Source of the DNA: Rhodococcus sp. OK302
Lineage (GTDB): Bacteria; Actinomycetota; Actinomycetes; Mycobacteriales; Mycobacteriaceae
DNA length: 64,000 nucleotides
Reading direction: 5' to 3'
Assembly: GCF_002245895.1 (NCBI RefSeq)
Contig: NZ_NPJZ01000001.1
Span: forward strand, 4,953,501-5,017,500
The position numbers and the translations under genes were made by a program. Positions 1 through 7,764 of the stretch are shown one piece after another (positions within the stretch are counted from its first letter, which is position 1; each line of letters opens with the position of its first letter). Below the pieces are notes generated by a model, which worked only from the letters and a program-made list of their open reading frames with translations, was not told where the DNA came from and did not search any database.

Positions 1-1
1 A

Positions 2-808
2 GCGATCCGGACTGCGGAGGCCGCATTGGATCAAGCACGAAAACTGCTCGACGGTGTGGATCACGCGGCCGACGACATCCGCAATGCCATCGCAACCTTG
101 CCGGCCGCCATGGAAGACGTGCAGCAGGGAATCACGGCTGCGGATTCGTATCTGGCGCAGGGCGGCGAGCAGTTGGCCACAGCGAAGTCTGCCGCGCAAG
201 CAGCACTCGCTCACGCTCAGGCGTCGAAGGACAGCGATCCCCTCGGCGCCTTCAATCAAGTCGTGGCGGCCGACGCACAGTTGGACGCACTTCTCGCAGC
301 GGCTCAGGAGCAGAAGCAGCAACTCGAACGTGCGCAGCAGCGGCTCGCGCAAGACATCCTGGCTGCGCAGGCCCAGATCACCGCTGCCGGCGACTTCCTC
401 AATACCCGTCGCGGTGCTATCGGCGCCGAGGCACGGACCCGCTACGCCGAGGCTCAGCGCCACCTGCAAGCCGCTCAGCAGTTGCAGGCCTCCGATCCAT
501 CGACGGCTCTGCAACATGCGCAGGCCGCGACCACGTTGGCCACACACGCTCTGCGTGCCGCTCAGAACGACGTCAGCGCGTGGGAAGCGAACCAGCGTCC
601 CCGCGGCGGGGGTGGTGGCAACAACGCTGCCGGCGCGATCCTCGGCGGAATTCTGATCAACAGTGTTTTGCGCGGTGGAGGCGGCGGTCCGCGGTCGTAC
701 GGCGGCCCGAGCAGTAGCGGTCGAGGCGGCGGTTTCGGCGGCGGCGGGTTCAGTGGCGGGGGCGGCGGACGAGGCAGTCGTGGAGGTGGCGGCGGCGGCC
801 GGTTCTGA
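2..808 (+). CDS. TPM-domain membrane protein, C-terminal part (5' end outside window)
   Basis: The reading frame is open from the first bases, so this is the 3' part of a longer gene. The visible part has about 180 residues of Ala/Gln-rich heptad-like sequence, probably coiled coil, rich in DxLLAAAQEQ-type repeats. A short hydrophobic stretch (AAGAILGGILINSVL) follows, then a Gly/Ser/Arg-rich tail of about 50 residues ending in GGGGGRF. This layout matches the C-terminal half of actinobacterial TPM_phosphatase-domain proteins of about 650-680 aa (Rv2345 type), whose N-terminal TPM domain would lie upstream. The family call rests on this architecture, since the TPM domain itself is not visible. 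Cellular role unknown; a membrane-associated envelope function is inferred. Confidence 0.6.
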   Translation, partial: AIRTAEAALDQARKLLDGVDHAADDIRNAIATLPAAMEDVQQGITAADSYLAQGGEQLATAKSAAQAALAHAQASKDSDPLGAFNQVVAADAQLDALLAAAQEQKQQLERAQQRLAQDILAAQAQITAAGDFLNTRRGAIGAEARTRYAEAQRHLQAAQQLQASDPSTALQHAQAATTLATHALRAAQNDVSAWEANQRPRGGGGGNNAAGAILGGILINSVLRGGGGGPRSYGGPSSSGRGGGFGGGGFSGGGGGRGSRGGGGGGRF

Positions 809-907
809 GGCCAGCTATCGAGGTAGTAAAATTCTGACTTTGTTCGCGACCGACCTCGTCGTACGCTCCATCCGGCAAGTCGGGATCACAGATCATACGA
901 AGGTGTT

Positions 908-1639
908 ATGAACAGCGTTGCCCCGCAGATAACCGTGGTTGTACCGACGTACAACGAGCGTGAGAACCTGCCCAAGCTCGTCGATCGCCTTGCCGCGTTG
1001 AAGATCCCGAACCTGCATGTCCTCGTGGTGGACGACAACTCGCCCGATGGAACGGGCGAGGTTGCTGACAAATTGGGCATCGACGGACCCATCCCGGTGG
1101 GTGTTCTGCATCGCACCGTCAAGGACGGACTCGGCCGCGCCTACGTCGCCGGAATGACGCGCGCGCTCGCCGAAAATGCGGACATCGTCATTCAAATGGA
1201 CGCCGATCTCTCGCATCCGTCCGAGGTAATCCCCTCGATGATCGAGATCCTCACCACAACTGACGCTGCTGTGGTGCTCGGTTCACGCTACGTCGAGGGC
1301 GGCGCAGTCGCCGGAGACTGGCCGTGGCACCGCAAGGCACTTTCGGCCTGGGCCAACTTCTACGTCAACGCGATCCTGCGACTACATGTCAAGGACGCGA
1401 CTGCCGGATTCAAGGCATGGCATGCAAAGACTTTGCGTGACATCGACGTGGAATCGGTGCAGAGCAACGGTTACGCATTCCAGGTCGAGATGAACTACCG
1501 AGTTGTGCAGCGCGGCATGAAGATCGCTGAAACTCCGATTCGTTTCGAGGAGCGCACCGAGGGTGTCTCGAAGATGAGCCTGAGCGTTCAGATCGAGTCG
1601 GCGTTGGTTCCGTGGAAGCTCAAGTTCGGCAAGAAGTAA
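908..1639 (+). CDS. ppm1: Polyprenol monophosphomannose synthase (GT2 family)
   Basis: A 243-residue GT-A glycosyltransferase that transfers mannose from GDP-mannose to polyprenyl phosphate. The product is the membrane mannose donor for lipomannan, lipoarabinomannan and protein mannosylation. The sequence shows the N-terminal TVVVPTYNERENL motif, VVDDNSPDGTG (residues 40-50), the metal-binding QMDADLSHP with DAD at 98-100, and GSRYVEGG. No membrane segments are visible, as in the stand-alone catalytic domain; in mycobacteria this domain can be fused to or paired with a membrane apolipoprotein N-acyltransferase. The ATG follows an AGGTGTT sequence (SD-like AAGGTG at 900-905). Family assignment is firm; the polyprenol specificity comes from family knowledge. 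Confidence 0.9.
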   Translation: MNSVAPQITVVVPTYNERENLPKLVDRLAALKIPNLHVLVVDDNSPDGTGEVADKLGIDGPIPVGVLHRTVKDGLGRAYVAGMTRALAENADIVIQMDADLSHPSEVIPSMIEILTTTDAAVVLGSRYVEGGAVAGDWPWHRKALSAWANFYVNAILRLHVKDATAGFKAWHAKTLRDIDVESVQSNGYAFQVEMNYRVVQRGMKIAETPIRFEERTEGVSKMSLSVQIESALVPWKLKFGKK

Positions 1640-1689
1640 GGCCAATTCGTGGATGCACACAACTCCAACAGAACGGCGACATTCCACCC

Positions 1690-2130
1690 GTGACGTTCGA
1701 GTTGTGTGCATTCATGCGCGAATTCAACTGTTCCACACCCGTTCCCGAACCCGAGGGTGCGGAATACGGCGCGCATACCCTGACCGTCGACGGGTCGAGC
1801 GCGGTGTTTCGAATCGCCAAGACCACGCCCACCAAACTCGGCCAGTTCGTGACACTGTGGCGTCGTTCCGACGCCGGGCCCATCCGCCCGTTCGATACCA
1901 GCGACGGCGTCGAGATATTCATCGTGCGAGTCAGCGACGGTGAGCAGTTCGGGCACTTCATCTTTCCCGTCGACGTTCTGGTCAAGCGCGGCGTTGTGTC
2001 CACGGATTTCACGGGCGGCAAGCGCGCCATCCGCGTTTACCCTCCGTGGGTCACCACTACCAGCGCCCAAGCATCAAGAACGCAAAAATGGCAGGTCGAG
2101 TACTTCACACCAGCTGATACGTCGCGATGA
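1690..2130 (+). CDS. MepB-like protein
   Basis: About 146 residues. The core EYGAHTLTVDG ... FRIAKTTPTKLGQFVTLWRR ... PFDTSDGVEIFIVRV ... FGHFIFPVDVLVKRGVVS is characteristic of the MepB family, named after a gene in the Staphylococcus mepRAB operon. Its biochemical function is unknown. The open frame extends back to 1612 inside the preceding mannosyltransferase gene, but that extension is not family-like. I prefer GTG 1690; ATG 1714 is an alternative. The 3' end overlaps the convergent reductase gene by 26 bases. N-terminal residues before the EYGAHT block are weakly conserved, so the start is uncertain. Confidence 0.65.
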   Translation: MTFELCAFMREFNCSTPVPEPEGAEYGAHTLTVDGSSAVFRIAKTTPTKLGQFVTLWRRSDAGPIRPFDTSDGVEIFIVRVSDGEQFGHFIFPVDVLVKRGVVSTDFTGGKRAIRVYPPWVTTTSAQASRTQKWQVEYFTPADTSR

Positions 2131-2686
2131 TGACTCCCGTTGTGGTGGAGACACTTTCGGTCAGGGTGAACTGAGCCAGAGCTGATCCGTCGGGAAACAA
2201 CTTTCGTCCCGTCCCGAGCACCATCGGATGAATGAGCAGTATGTAGGTGTCGATGAGGCGGCGGCGCGCCAGAGCCGAAATCAGTTCCCCACTACCGAGA
2301 ATCACCACATTCGGGCCGGGAGTTTCCTTCAAAGCCGCGACCGTATTGCCCGCGTCGCCGTGCAGGAGGGTGGAGTTCTTCCACGGCAACGGTTCCGTCA
2401 ATGTGCGTGACGCGACGTACTTGCGGGTGTTGTCGAGCACCTCGGTAAACGGATTGCCTGTCTGGAAAGGCCAATACGACGCAAACTGCTCGTAGGTGCG
2501 CCGCCCGAAAAGCAGATCCGATTTCGCGGCGATGCCCTCCCCCATTTTTCGGGCCATCACCAGATCACTGAACGGCGCTGCCCATCCGCCATGTTCGAAG
2601 CCGCCGCGACGGTCCTCTTCGGGTCCACCGGGCGCTTGCATCACGCCGTCGAGAGTCACGCTGTTGGTCACAGACAGATTTCTCAT
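2105..2686 (-). CDS. RibD C-terminal/dihydrofolate reductase-like protein
   Basis: 193 residues from the ATG giving MRNLSVTNSVTLDGVMQAPG, an N-terminus typical of the actinobacterial 'dihydrofolate reductase family' (RibD_C fold). Further family markers are LLFGRRTYEQFASYWPF, KYVASRTL, VVILGSGELISAL and HPMVLGTGRKLFPDG. The protein should bind NADPH; the physiological substrate is unknown, and it is not a true folate-pathway DHFR. An upstream ATG at 2704 in the same frame adds six residues without a family match. Monocistronic and convergent with the MepB-like gene. Confidence 0.8.
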   Translation of the reverse strand: MRNLSVTNSVTLDGVMQAPGGPEEDRRGGFEHGGWAAPFSDLVMARKMGEGIAAKSDLLFGRRTYEQFASYWPFQTGNPFTEVLDNTRKYVASRTLTEPLPWKNSTLLHGDAGNTVAALKETPGPNVVILGSGELISALARRRLIDTYILLIHPMVLGTGRKLFPDGSALAQFTLTESVSTTTGVIIATYQLV

Positions 2687-2781
2687 ACTTCGATCCTGCG
2701 CCACCTCGACCCGCCACGCCAGGAAACGAAAACGGGCGGCCTCCCTCGGTAAGAGGAAGGCCGCCCGAATTACACCTACTG

Positions 2782-4173
2782 CTAGGAGCCGATCAGACGT
2801 GCTGCCAGGTAGCTTTCAACCTGATCGAGTGCGACGCGTTCCTGTGCCATGGAATCGCGCTCACGCACGGTGACTGCATGGTCTTCGAGGGTGTCGAAGT
2901 CGACCGTGATGCAGAACGGTGTACCGATCTCGTCCTGACGACGGTAACGGCGACCGATAGCACCGGCGTCGTCGAATTCGACGTTCCAGTTCTGACGCAG
3001 CTGCGCCGCAAGGTCTTTCGCCTTCGGCGTGAGATCTGCATTGCGCGAAAGCGGCAACACTGCAGCCTTGACCGGAGCCAGGCGACGGTCCAGACGCAGC
3101 ACGGTGCGCTTGTCGACGCCACCCTTGGCGTTGGGCGCCTCGTCCTCGGTGTAAGCGTCGACCAGGAAGGCCATCAGCGAACGGGTGAGGCCGGCTGCCG
3201 GCTCGATGACGTACGGCGTGTAACGCTCGCCGGTCGTCTGGTCGTAGTAGTTCAGATCCGTGCCCGAATGCTTGGAGTGCGTCGAGAGATCGAAGTCGGT
3301 GCGGTTCGCAATGCCTTCGAGCTCGCCCCATTCGCTGCCCTGGAAGTGGAAGCGGTACTCGATGTCGGTTGTGCCCTTGGAGTAGTGCGAAAGCTTCTCC
3401 TGCGCATGCTTGTACAGACGCAGGTTCTCCGGGTTGATGCCGAGACCGGTGTACCAGTCCATGCGGTAGTCGATCCAGTACTGGTGCCACTCGTCATCTT
3501 CACCGGGCTTGACGAAGAATTCCATCTCCATCTGCTCGAACTCGCGGGTGCGGAAGATGAAGTTGCCGGGCGTGATCTCGTTGCGGAAGCTCTTGCCGAT
3601 CTGGCCGATGCCGAAAGGCGGCTTCTTGCGCGACGTTGTCAGTACGTTCGCGAAGTTCACGAAGATGCCCTGCGCGGTTTCGGGACGCAGGTAATGCATG
3701 CCCTCTTCCGTCTCGACGGGGCCGAGGTGCGTCTTGAGCATCATGTTGAAGTCGCGCGGTTCGGTCCACTGACCGATGGTGCCGCAATCGGGGCAACCGA
3801 CGAGGTCCATCGTGACGTCGTCCGGGTTGTCCATCTTCTTCTTAGCCGCGTACGCCTCCTGCAGGTGATCCTGACGGTGACGCTTGTGGCAGTTGAGGCA
3901 CTCGACCAGCGGGTCGTTGAAGACACCGACGTGACCGGAAGCAACCCACACCTCGCGGGGCAGGATGACGGAGGAGTCGAGGCCGACGACGTCTTCGCGG
4001 CTGGTGACCATGTTGCGCCACCACTGACGCTTGATGTTGTCCTTGAGCTCGACACCCAATGGGCCGTAGTCCCATGCGGACTTTGTACCGCCGTAGATCT
4101 CACCGCACGGGTAGACCAGGCCCCGCCGCTTGGCGAGATTGACGACGGCTTCGATCTTGGACTTCGGTGCCAC
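2782..4173 (-). CDS. glyS: Glycyl-tRNA synthetase (class II, single-chain type)
   Basis: 463 residues, the usual length for actinobacterial homodimeric GlyRS, which charges tRNA-Gly in the cytoplasm. The sequence shows [22 protein letters not shown] at the N-terminus, paired CxxC motifs (CLNCHKRH and [10 protein letters not shown]) of the insertion domain, class II motif 2 ([20 protein letters not shown]) and motif 3 with GLTRSLMAF. The frame extends back to 4275, but GTG 4173 gives a family-like start (MAPKSKIE). It is preceded by GGAGAG seven bases upstream, so I chose it over the in-frame ATG at 4188. Divergent from smtB-zur, as in mycobacteria. Confidence 0.95.
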   Translation of the reverse strand: MAPKSKIEAVVNLAKRRGLVYPCGEIYGGTKSAWDYGPLGVELKDNIKRQWWRNMVTSREDVVGLDSSVILPREVWVASGHVGVFNDPLVECLNCHKRHRQDHLQEAYAAKKKMDNPDDVTMDLVGCPDCGTIGQWTEPRDFNMMLKTHLGPVETEEGMHYLRPETAQGIFVNFANVLTTSRKKPPFGIGQIGKSFRNEITPGNFIFRTREFEQMEMEFFVKPGEDDEWHQYWIDYRMDWYTGLGINPENLRLYKHAQEKLSHYSKGTTDIEYRFHFQGSEWGELEGIANRTDFDLSTHSKHSGTDLNYYDQTTGERYTPYVIEPAAGLTRSLMAFLVDAYTEDEAPNAKGGVDKRTVLRLDRRLAPVKAAVLPLSRNADLTPKAKDLAAQLRQNWNVEFDDAGAIGRRYRRQDEIGTPFCITVDFDTLEDHAVTVRERDSMAQERVALDQVESYLAARLIGS

Positions 4174-4268
4174 TGGATTGCTCTCCATCTGGGTAATAGA
4201 TGCACGGTTTTCCTGCGCTTTTTGCCTACCTAGACTAACTGGCCGCAGAAGTGGCCCTTGCGCCACGG

Positions 4269-4311
4269 TTGACATGCGTACTTATGCATATCAAAATGAA
4301 TGTGATTTGCA
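4269..4311 (+). promoter_or_regulatory. Predicted smtB-zur promoter with overlapping inverted repeat
   Basis: TTGACA at 4269-4274 could be a -35 box. The -10 region (CAAAAT near 4292) lies inside an inverted repeat: TGCATATCA (4285-4293), nine-base spacer, TGATTTGCA (4303-4311), with arms matching at 8 of 9 positions. The repeat precedes the smtB-zur pair. An operator overlapping the -10 fits autorepression by the SmtB-type ArsR protein, as known for the mycobacterial pair. The binding protein (SmtB or Zur) is inferred. Confidence 0.5.
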
Positions 4312-4371
4312 ATAGTGTGGTCTGATGGCCACACCGGAACGTCGTGACAGATCCCTCGAAGGAGCCTCGCT

Positions 4372-4755
4372 GTGAGCATTGCGGATACCGGCGATCTCCA
4401 CAACACCAAGGATCATCCCGATCTCGGACACCCACACAGCCCCTTCGACGCCATCCCGCCGGCGGTAGTCCCCCCGAAGGAAACCCTGGCCGCAGCAGGC
4501 GAAATCCTGCGCGCCCTCGCCGCCCCCGTGCGCATCGCCATCGTGCTCCAACTCCAGGAATCGCAGCGATGCGTTCATGAACTCGTAGGCGCACTCGGCG
4601 TCACTCAACCGCTCATCAGTCAGCATCTCCGCGTCCTCAAAGCTGCCGGAGTTGTCCGCGGCGAACGTCACGGCCGCGAAGTTCTCTACCGACTGGCCGA
4701 CGACCACCTTGCTCACATCGTCGTCGATGCCGTCGCCCACGCAGAAGAAGGATGA
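4372..4755 (+). CDS. smtB: ArsR/SmtB-family metal-responsive repressor
   Basis: 127 residues starting at GTG 4372, preceded by GAAGGAG. The N-terminus is His/Asp-rich (HNTKDHPDLGHPHSP). A winged helix follows (LRALAAPVRIAIVLQL ... VHELVGALGVTQPLISQHLRVLKAAGVVRGERHGREVLYRL), with a C-terminal helix carrying DHLAHIVVDAVAHAEE, an alpha5-type zinc site. It corresponds to M. tuberculosis Rv2358, a zinc-inactivated repressor of its own operon. The stop overlaps the zur start as ATGA, so the two are translationally coupled. An inverted repeat lies in the promoter. Confidence 0.9.
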   Translation: MSIADTGDLHNTKDHPDLGHPHSPFDAIPPAVVPPKETLAAAGEILRALAAPVRIAIVLQLQESQRCVHELVGALGVTQPLISQHLRVLKAAGVVRGERHGREVLYRLADDHLAHIVVDAVAHAEEG

Positions 4756-5201
4756 TCACCACCGCCATGAACAACATCGGACCGACAGCAGTCAAGCGCA
4801 GCACTGCCACCGTCGGCATTCGCTCCACCAAGCAGCGCAGCGCGATCTCCGCGCTGCTCGACGACATCGACGAGTTCAAGTCGGCCCAGGAGCTTCACGA
4901 CGAACTGCGCAAGCGCGGCGAGGGCATCGGACTGACCACCGTCTACCGAACTCTGCAAGCACTTTCCGACGCCGGAACTATCGATGTTTTGCGCACCGAC
5001 AGCGGCGAATCCGTTTATCGCCGTTGCTCTTCCGGCCATCACCACCATTTGGTCTGCCGCACCTGCGGGTTCACCGTGGAGGTCGAGGGTCCGATCGTCG
5101 AGCAGTGGTCGCAGACCATCGCCGACGACAACGGCTTCACCGAGGTCAGTCACACAGTCGAAATTTTCGGTACCTGCCGCGATTGCGCTGCTGCCCTTTA
5201 A
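4752..5201 (+). CDS. zur: Fur-family zinc uptake regulator Zur
   Basis: 149 residues. The N-terminal winged helix contains STKQRSAISALLDDIDEFKSAQELHDELRKRG and TTVYRTLQ. It is followed by the metal-binding dimerisation domain with YRRCSSGHHHHLVCRTCGF and a C-terminal CRDC, which together form the structural Cys4 site and the His-rich sensing site. Under zinc sufficiency Zur represses zinc uptake genes; in mycobacteria it is co-transcribed with SmtB, which makes zur itself zinc-inducible. The ATGA overlap with smtB is preserved here. It ends with a four-base convergent overlap with the next gene. Confidence 0.92.
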   Translation: MITTAMNNIGPTAVKRSTATVGIRSTKQRSAISALLDDIDEFKSAQELHDELRKRGEGIGLTTVYRTLQALSDAGTIDVLRTDSGESVYRRCSSGHHHHLVCRTCGFTVEVEGPIVEQWSQTIADDNGFTEVSHTVEIFGTCRDCAAAL

Positions 5202-5635
5202 GGAAGCAGTCCCTGACGGGCCGTGTCTGCTCCCGTGAGTGCCAACAGCAGCATCGTGGTGAGCGCCTCGTCGGCCAACCCGGCCGCCGGAAAGGTATAG
5301 CGCAGAATCACATCAGCCAGGCTGCCGTGCCCGAACACCGCAATCGATCCGAACTGGATGGTGCGATTGCGCTCGGCCACCTTGCGGTGCAGCGCAGCGC
5401 TGACGGGGCGATCCCACGCCAGCACGCAGGTCATCGACAACACGTCGAGGCCCTCGGAAAGGTTCATCGCCTGGACCGAGCACAAGGCGCCGGAGTACTG
5501 GAAACCCAATGATCCGTCGTCCGCTACGTCGACGGTCACAAAATGTGCCAGCGCTTCGGCAGCACGTTCCTGTAATCGCGCGGCATTGTCGGTTGTCTCG
5601 GTCATGTCTTCACCTGTCATTTCACGCTCTGTCAT
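5198..5635 (-). CDS. Conserved actinobacterial protein (Rv2360c-like), function unknown
   Basis: 145 residues, soluble, no signal or membrane segment. The sequence [22 protein letters not shown] ... [29 protein letters not shown] ... [23 protein letters not shown] resembles the YbjN/type III secretion chaperone-like fold by overall look only. Its start codon overlaps the uppS stop as ATGA, so it is the coupled downstream partner of uppS. The same position is held by a conserved hypothetical in mycobacteria. An internal ATG at 5605 is an alternative start. No function assigned. Confidence 0.7.
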   Translation of the reverse strand: MTEREMTGEDMTETTDNAARLQERAAEALAHFVTVDVADDGSLGFQYSGALCSVQAMNLSEGLDVLSMTCVLAWDRPVSAALHRKVAERNRTIQFGSIAVFGHGSLADVILRYTFPAAGLADEALTTMLLLALTGADTARQGLLP

Positions 5636-6450
5636 TTCACGCCACCGAATCGGCGGTCACGGGATGCGTATTCAACACACGCAGCCCAGAGGTCACGGCG
5701 GTCGAAATCCGGGAAGAGCTTGTCCTGGTACACCATTTCGGCGTAAGCGGACTGCCAGATCAAGAAGTTCGACGTCCGCTGCTCCCCCGACGGACGCAGG
5801 AACAAATCGACGTCGGGCATGTCGGGCTCGTCGAGATACTTGGCAACCGTTGCCTCGGTGATCTTTTCGGGATTGATCTGTCCGGCTGCGACGCGTCGGG
5901 CGATTTCCTTGACGGCATCGGCGATTTCGGCTCGCCCGCCGTAGTTGACGCACATCGTCAGGTTCATCACCGTGTTGTTCTTGGTGAGTTCCTCGGCGAT
6001 TTCGAGTTCCTTGATGACGCTCGCCCACAACCGCGGCTTACGGCCGGCCCAGCGGACCCGCACACCCATCTCGTTCATCTCGTCGCGTCGGCGACGGATG
6101 ACGTCACGGTTGAAGCCCATGAGGAAACGGACCTCGTCGGGGCTTCGCTTCCAGTTCTCGGTAGAGAAGGCGTACGCGGAGAGCCACTCGACGCCCATTT
6201 CGATGCACCCGTTGACGGAGTCCATCAATACGGCTTCACCGCGCTCGTGGCCGGCTGTTCGCGGCAGGCCGCGTTCTTGCGCCCAGCGCCCGTTGCCGTC
6301 CATCACCAGCGCGATGTGGCGCGGGATCAGTTCGGTTTGCAGGATCGGCGGTTTTGCTCCGGAGGGATGGGGGTCCGGGGGCCGGATCACCCGATCTGCG
6401 GAGGAGTCAGGCAGAGTGCGCGGTTCGCGTCGTCGAATCACGCGTTCCAT
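5632..6450 (-). CDS. uppS: Isoprenyl (undecaprenyl/decaprenyl) diphosphate synthase
   Basis: 272 residues. A cis-prenyltransferase that makes the long polyprenyl diphosphate carrier for peptidoglycan and arabinogalactan synthesis. The catalytic motif [19 protein letters not shown] has Asp51. FSTENWKRS, the [10 protein letters not shown] segment and the substrate-binding [15 protein letters not shown] follow. The open frame runs far upstream into recO, but the family begins near [10 protein letters not shown] at 6450, giving a 44-base overlap with recO. In mycobacteria the Rv2361c enzyme makes decaprenyl diphosphate; product chain length cannot be read here. Operon order is recO - uppS - hypothetical. 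Confidence 0.92.
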   Translation of the reverse strand: MERVIRRREPRTLPDSSADRVIRPPDPHPSGAKPPILQTELIPRHIALVMDGNGRWAQERGLPRTAGHERGEAVLMDSVNGCIEMGVEWLSAYAFSTENWKRSPDEVRFLMGFNRDVIRRRRDEMNEMGVRVRWAGRKPRLWASVIKELEIAEELTKNNTVMNLTMCVNYGGRAEIADAVKEIARRVAAGQINPEKITEATVAKYLDEPDMPDVDLFLRPSGEQRTSNFLIWQSAYAEMVYQDKLFPDFDRRDLWAACVEYASRDRRFGGVK

Positions 6451-7222
6451 CCTGCCCCACTGCCGCAGCAACCTCGACTGCCGCATGCGGTCGGGAGCGT
6501 TCGATAAGCGGCAAGGTGCGCAATTGCCGCTCGAGATGCCATTGCAAATGGGCTGCGACGAGGCCACTGGCCTGGGTTCGCAGGGACGCAGGGGCCTCAT
6601 CGGTCCCCTCCCATTCACCGCGCACGAGGGCGTCCATGAGATCAAGAACACCGGGCGACGGTGTCGCCGAACCAGGTGGGCGGCAGTACGTACACACTGC
6701 TCCACCGGCCGCGACGTGGAACGCACGGTGTGGGCCGGGAGCCGAGCACTTGGCGCATTCTTCGAGGGCGGGCGCCCACCCGGCGTAGCCCATGGCTCGG
6801 AGCAAGAAAGCATCGAGAACAAACTCGACGGGCCGTCCCTGTTCCGCGATGGCACGCAAAGCGCCGACAGTGAGTCGTTGAAGTTGCGGCGCCGGCGCAC
6901 GTTCTTCGCCGGCCAGACGCTCCGCAGTCTCGAGGATCGCGCACGCCGTGGTGTACCGGCTGTAGTCGTCGACGATGTCGGTGGCAAAGGCGTCGACCGT
7001 CTGTACCTGCGTGATGATGTCCAGGTTTCTGCCCGGCAATAGTTGGACGTCGACGTGGGCAAACGGCTCGAGCCTGGCACCGAACTTGGAGGTGGTTCTA
7101 CGGACACCTTTTGCCACGGCACGCACCAACCCGAACTGGTTGGTGAGCAACGTGACGATGTGGTCAGCTTCGCCCAGCTTATGCAGGCGTAGCACCACCG
7201 CTGTGTCTCGATACAACCTCAC
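6407..7222 (-). CDS. recO: DNA repair protein RecO
   Basis: 271 residues. RecO mediates loading of RecA onto SSB-coated DNA in the RecFOR pathway. The N-terminal OB fold ([26 protein letters not shown] ... [22 protein letters not shown]) is followed by a helical domain and a zinc motif, CAKCSAPGP with a later CTYC. The frame extends to 7297, but GTG 7222 gives the family-typical [12 protein letters not shown] and has GGGAG nine bases upstream. The final 44 bases overlap uppS. A decayed copy of its 5' end lies about 500 bases upstream (see 7620-7747). Confidence 0.92.
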   Translation of the reverse strand: MRLYRDTAVVLRLHKLGEADHIVTLLTNQFGLVRAVAKGVRRTTSKFGARLEPFAHVDVQLLPGRNLDIITQVQTVDAFATDIVDDYSRYTTACAILETAERLAGEERAPAPQLQRLTVGALRAIAEQGRPVEFVLDAFLLRAMGYAGWAPALEECAKCSAPGPHRAFHVAAGGAVCTYCRPPGSATPSPGVLDLMDALVRGEWEGTDEAPASLRTQASGLVAAHLQWHLERQLRTLPLIERSRPHAAVEVAAAVGQDGTRDSTTRTAHSA

Positions 7223-7300
7223 CGAACCAGTCTCCCACGTTGCACCGACGCGGCGTCGCAACAAGTCGGATGGGGCCGGCTGAACCGGGGGTGACACCGC

Positions 7301-7334
7301 GAAGTGGTGAGGGCCGAGCGGCCCTCACCACTTC
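7301..7334 (-). terminator. Perfect 15-bp hairpin between small ORF and recO
   Basis: GAAGTGGTGAGGGCC (7301-7315), loop GAGC, then the exact reverse complement (7320-7334). It lies 52 bases after the stop of the small minus-strand ORF and about 80 bases before the recO start, so it would end transcription of the small ORF. There is no clear U-tract, which is common for actinobacterial terminators. It could also act on read-through from the opposite strand, being symmetrical. Confidence 0.7.
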
Positions 7335-7386
7335 GGTGGATCCGGGGTCGGGACTTGCTGGACCAGGACCTACTGCACCGTCTCGA

Positions 7387-7509
7387 TCACAGATCAATAC
7401 TGCTGAAGTCGATGCTGCTCAGCAGGATGCCGGGCAGGATGTCCATCGAGCCGAGGAGGACATGGATCTGAGGTTGCAAGGCGTCCAGAATGCCGGTGAT
7501 CGATCCCAT
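7387..7509 (-). CDS. Small 40-residue hydrophobic/amphipathic peptide
   Basis: A 41-codon ORF with a strong ribosome site: GAAGGAG ends seven bases before the ATG. The product begins MGSITGILDALQPQIHVLLG and ends LLSSIDFSSIDL. It is acidic and hydrophobic, with no Cys and no signal peptide. It is followed by a perfect 15-bp terminator hairpin. I do not recognise it. Size, acidity and lack of a signal recall the small mycomembrane porin subunits of corynebacteria (PorA/PorH class), but there is no sequence match I can claim. It sits between recO and a decayed duplicate of the recO 5' end. Confidence 0.5.
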   Translation of the reverse strand: MGSITGILDALQPQIHVLLGSMDILPGILLSSIDFSSIDL

Positions 7510-7619
7510 CAAAAGCTCCTTCGGTAGAGGTTCTCCTTATCGGAGAACCTTGTGCGGTGGCGCATAGCGTCACGCGAAAGATATCAACGCGAGGGCCGCG
7601 ACGGGGGTGAATCACTGTT

Positions 7620-7747
7620 AACCACTGGTGAGCAGCGTGACGATGGTCAGCTTCACCCAGCTTATGCAGGCGTAGCACCACCGCTGTGTCTCAATACAAC
7701 CTCACCGAACGAGTGTCCGAGGTTGCACCGCCGCGGAAGCGCAACCT
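7620..7747 (-). pseudogene. Decayed duplicate of the recO 5' end
   Basis: This stretch matches the region 7143-7262 over roughly 120 bases with scattered mismatches. It contains the same encoded start [20 protein letters not shown], reading from about 7707 downward. A two-base deletion (gatgtggtc in recO, gatggtc here) shifts the frame directly after GEADH, so only about 25 codons survive. The copied segment begins upstream of the recO start, including the region of its ribosome site. It is a segmental duplication, not a second recO. Confidence 0.8.
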
Positions 7748-7764
7748 CGGACGTAGCGCAACAG

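Noticed and set aside
593..808. Gly-rich tail that looks like a PE-PGRS or silk-type repeat protein
   Set aside because: It is the in-frame tail of the TPM-type protein; no PE domain, and such tails are usual in this family.
2878..4233. 451-codon open frame on the plus strand opposite glyS
   Set aside because: It is the antisense shadow of a highly conserved tRNA synthetase gene; Val/Asp/Leu-rich composition and no ribosome site or family match.
5632..7122. A 496-residue uppS with a large N-terminal extension
   Set aside because: The extra 220 residues lie within recO in another frame and read as Ser/Arg/Pro-rich shadow sequence; the family start is at 6450.
7394..7681. 95-codon ORF beginning like RecO
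   Set aside because: Only the first codons match RecO; a two-base deletion then shifts the frame. Treated as a duplicated fragment, not a gene.
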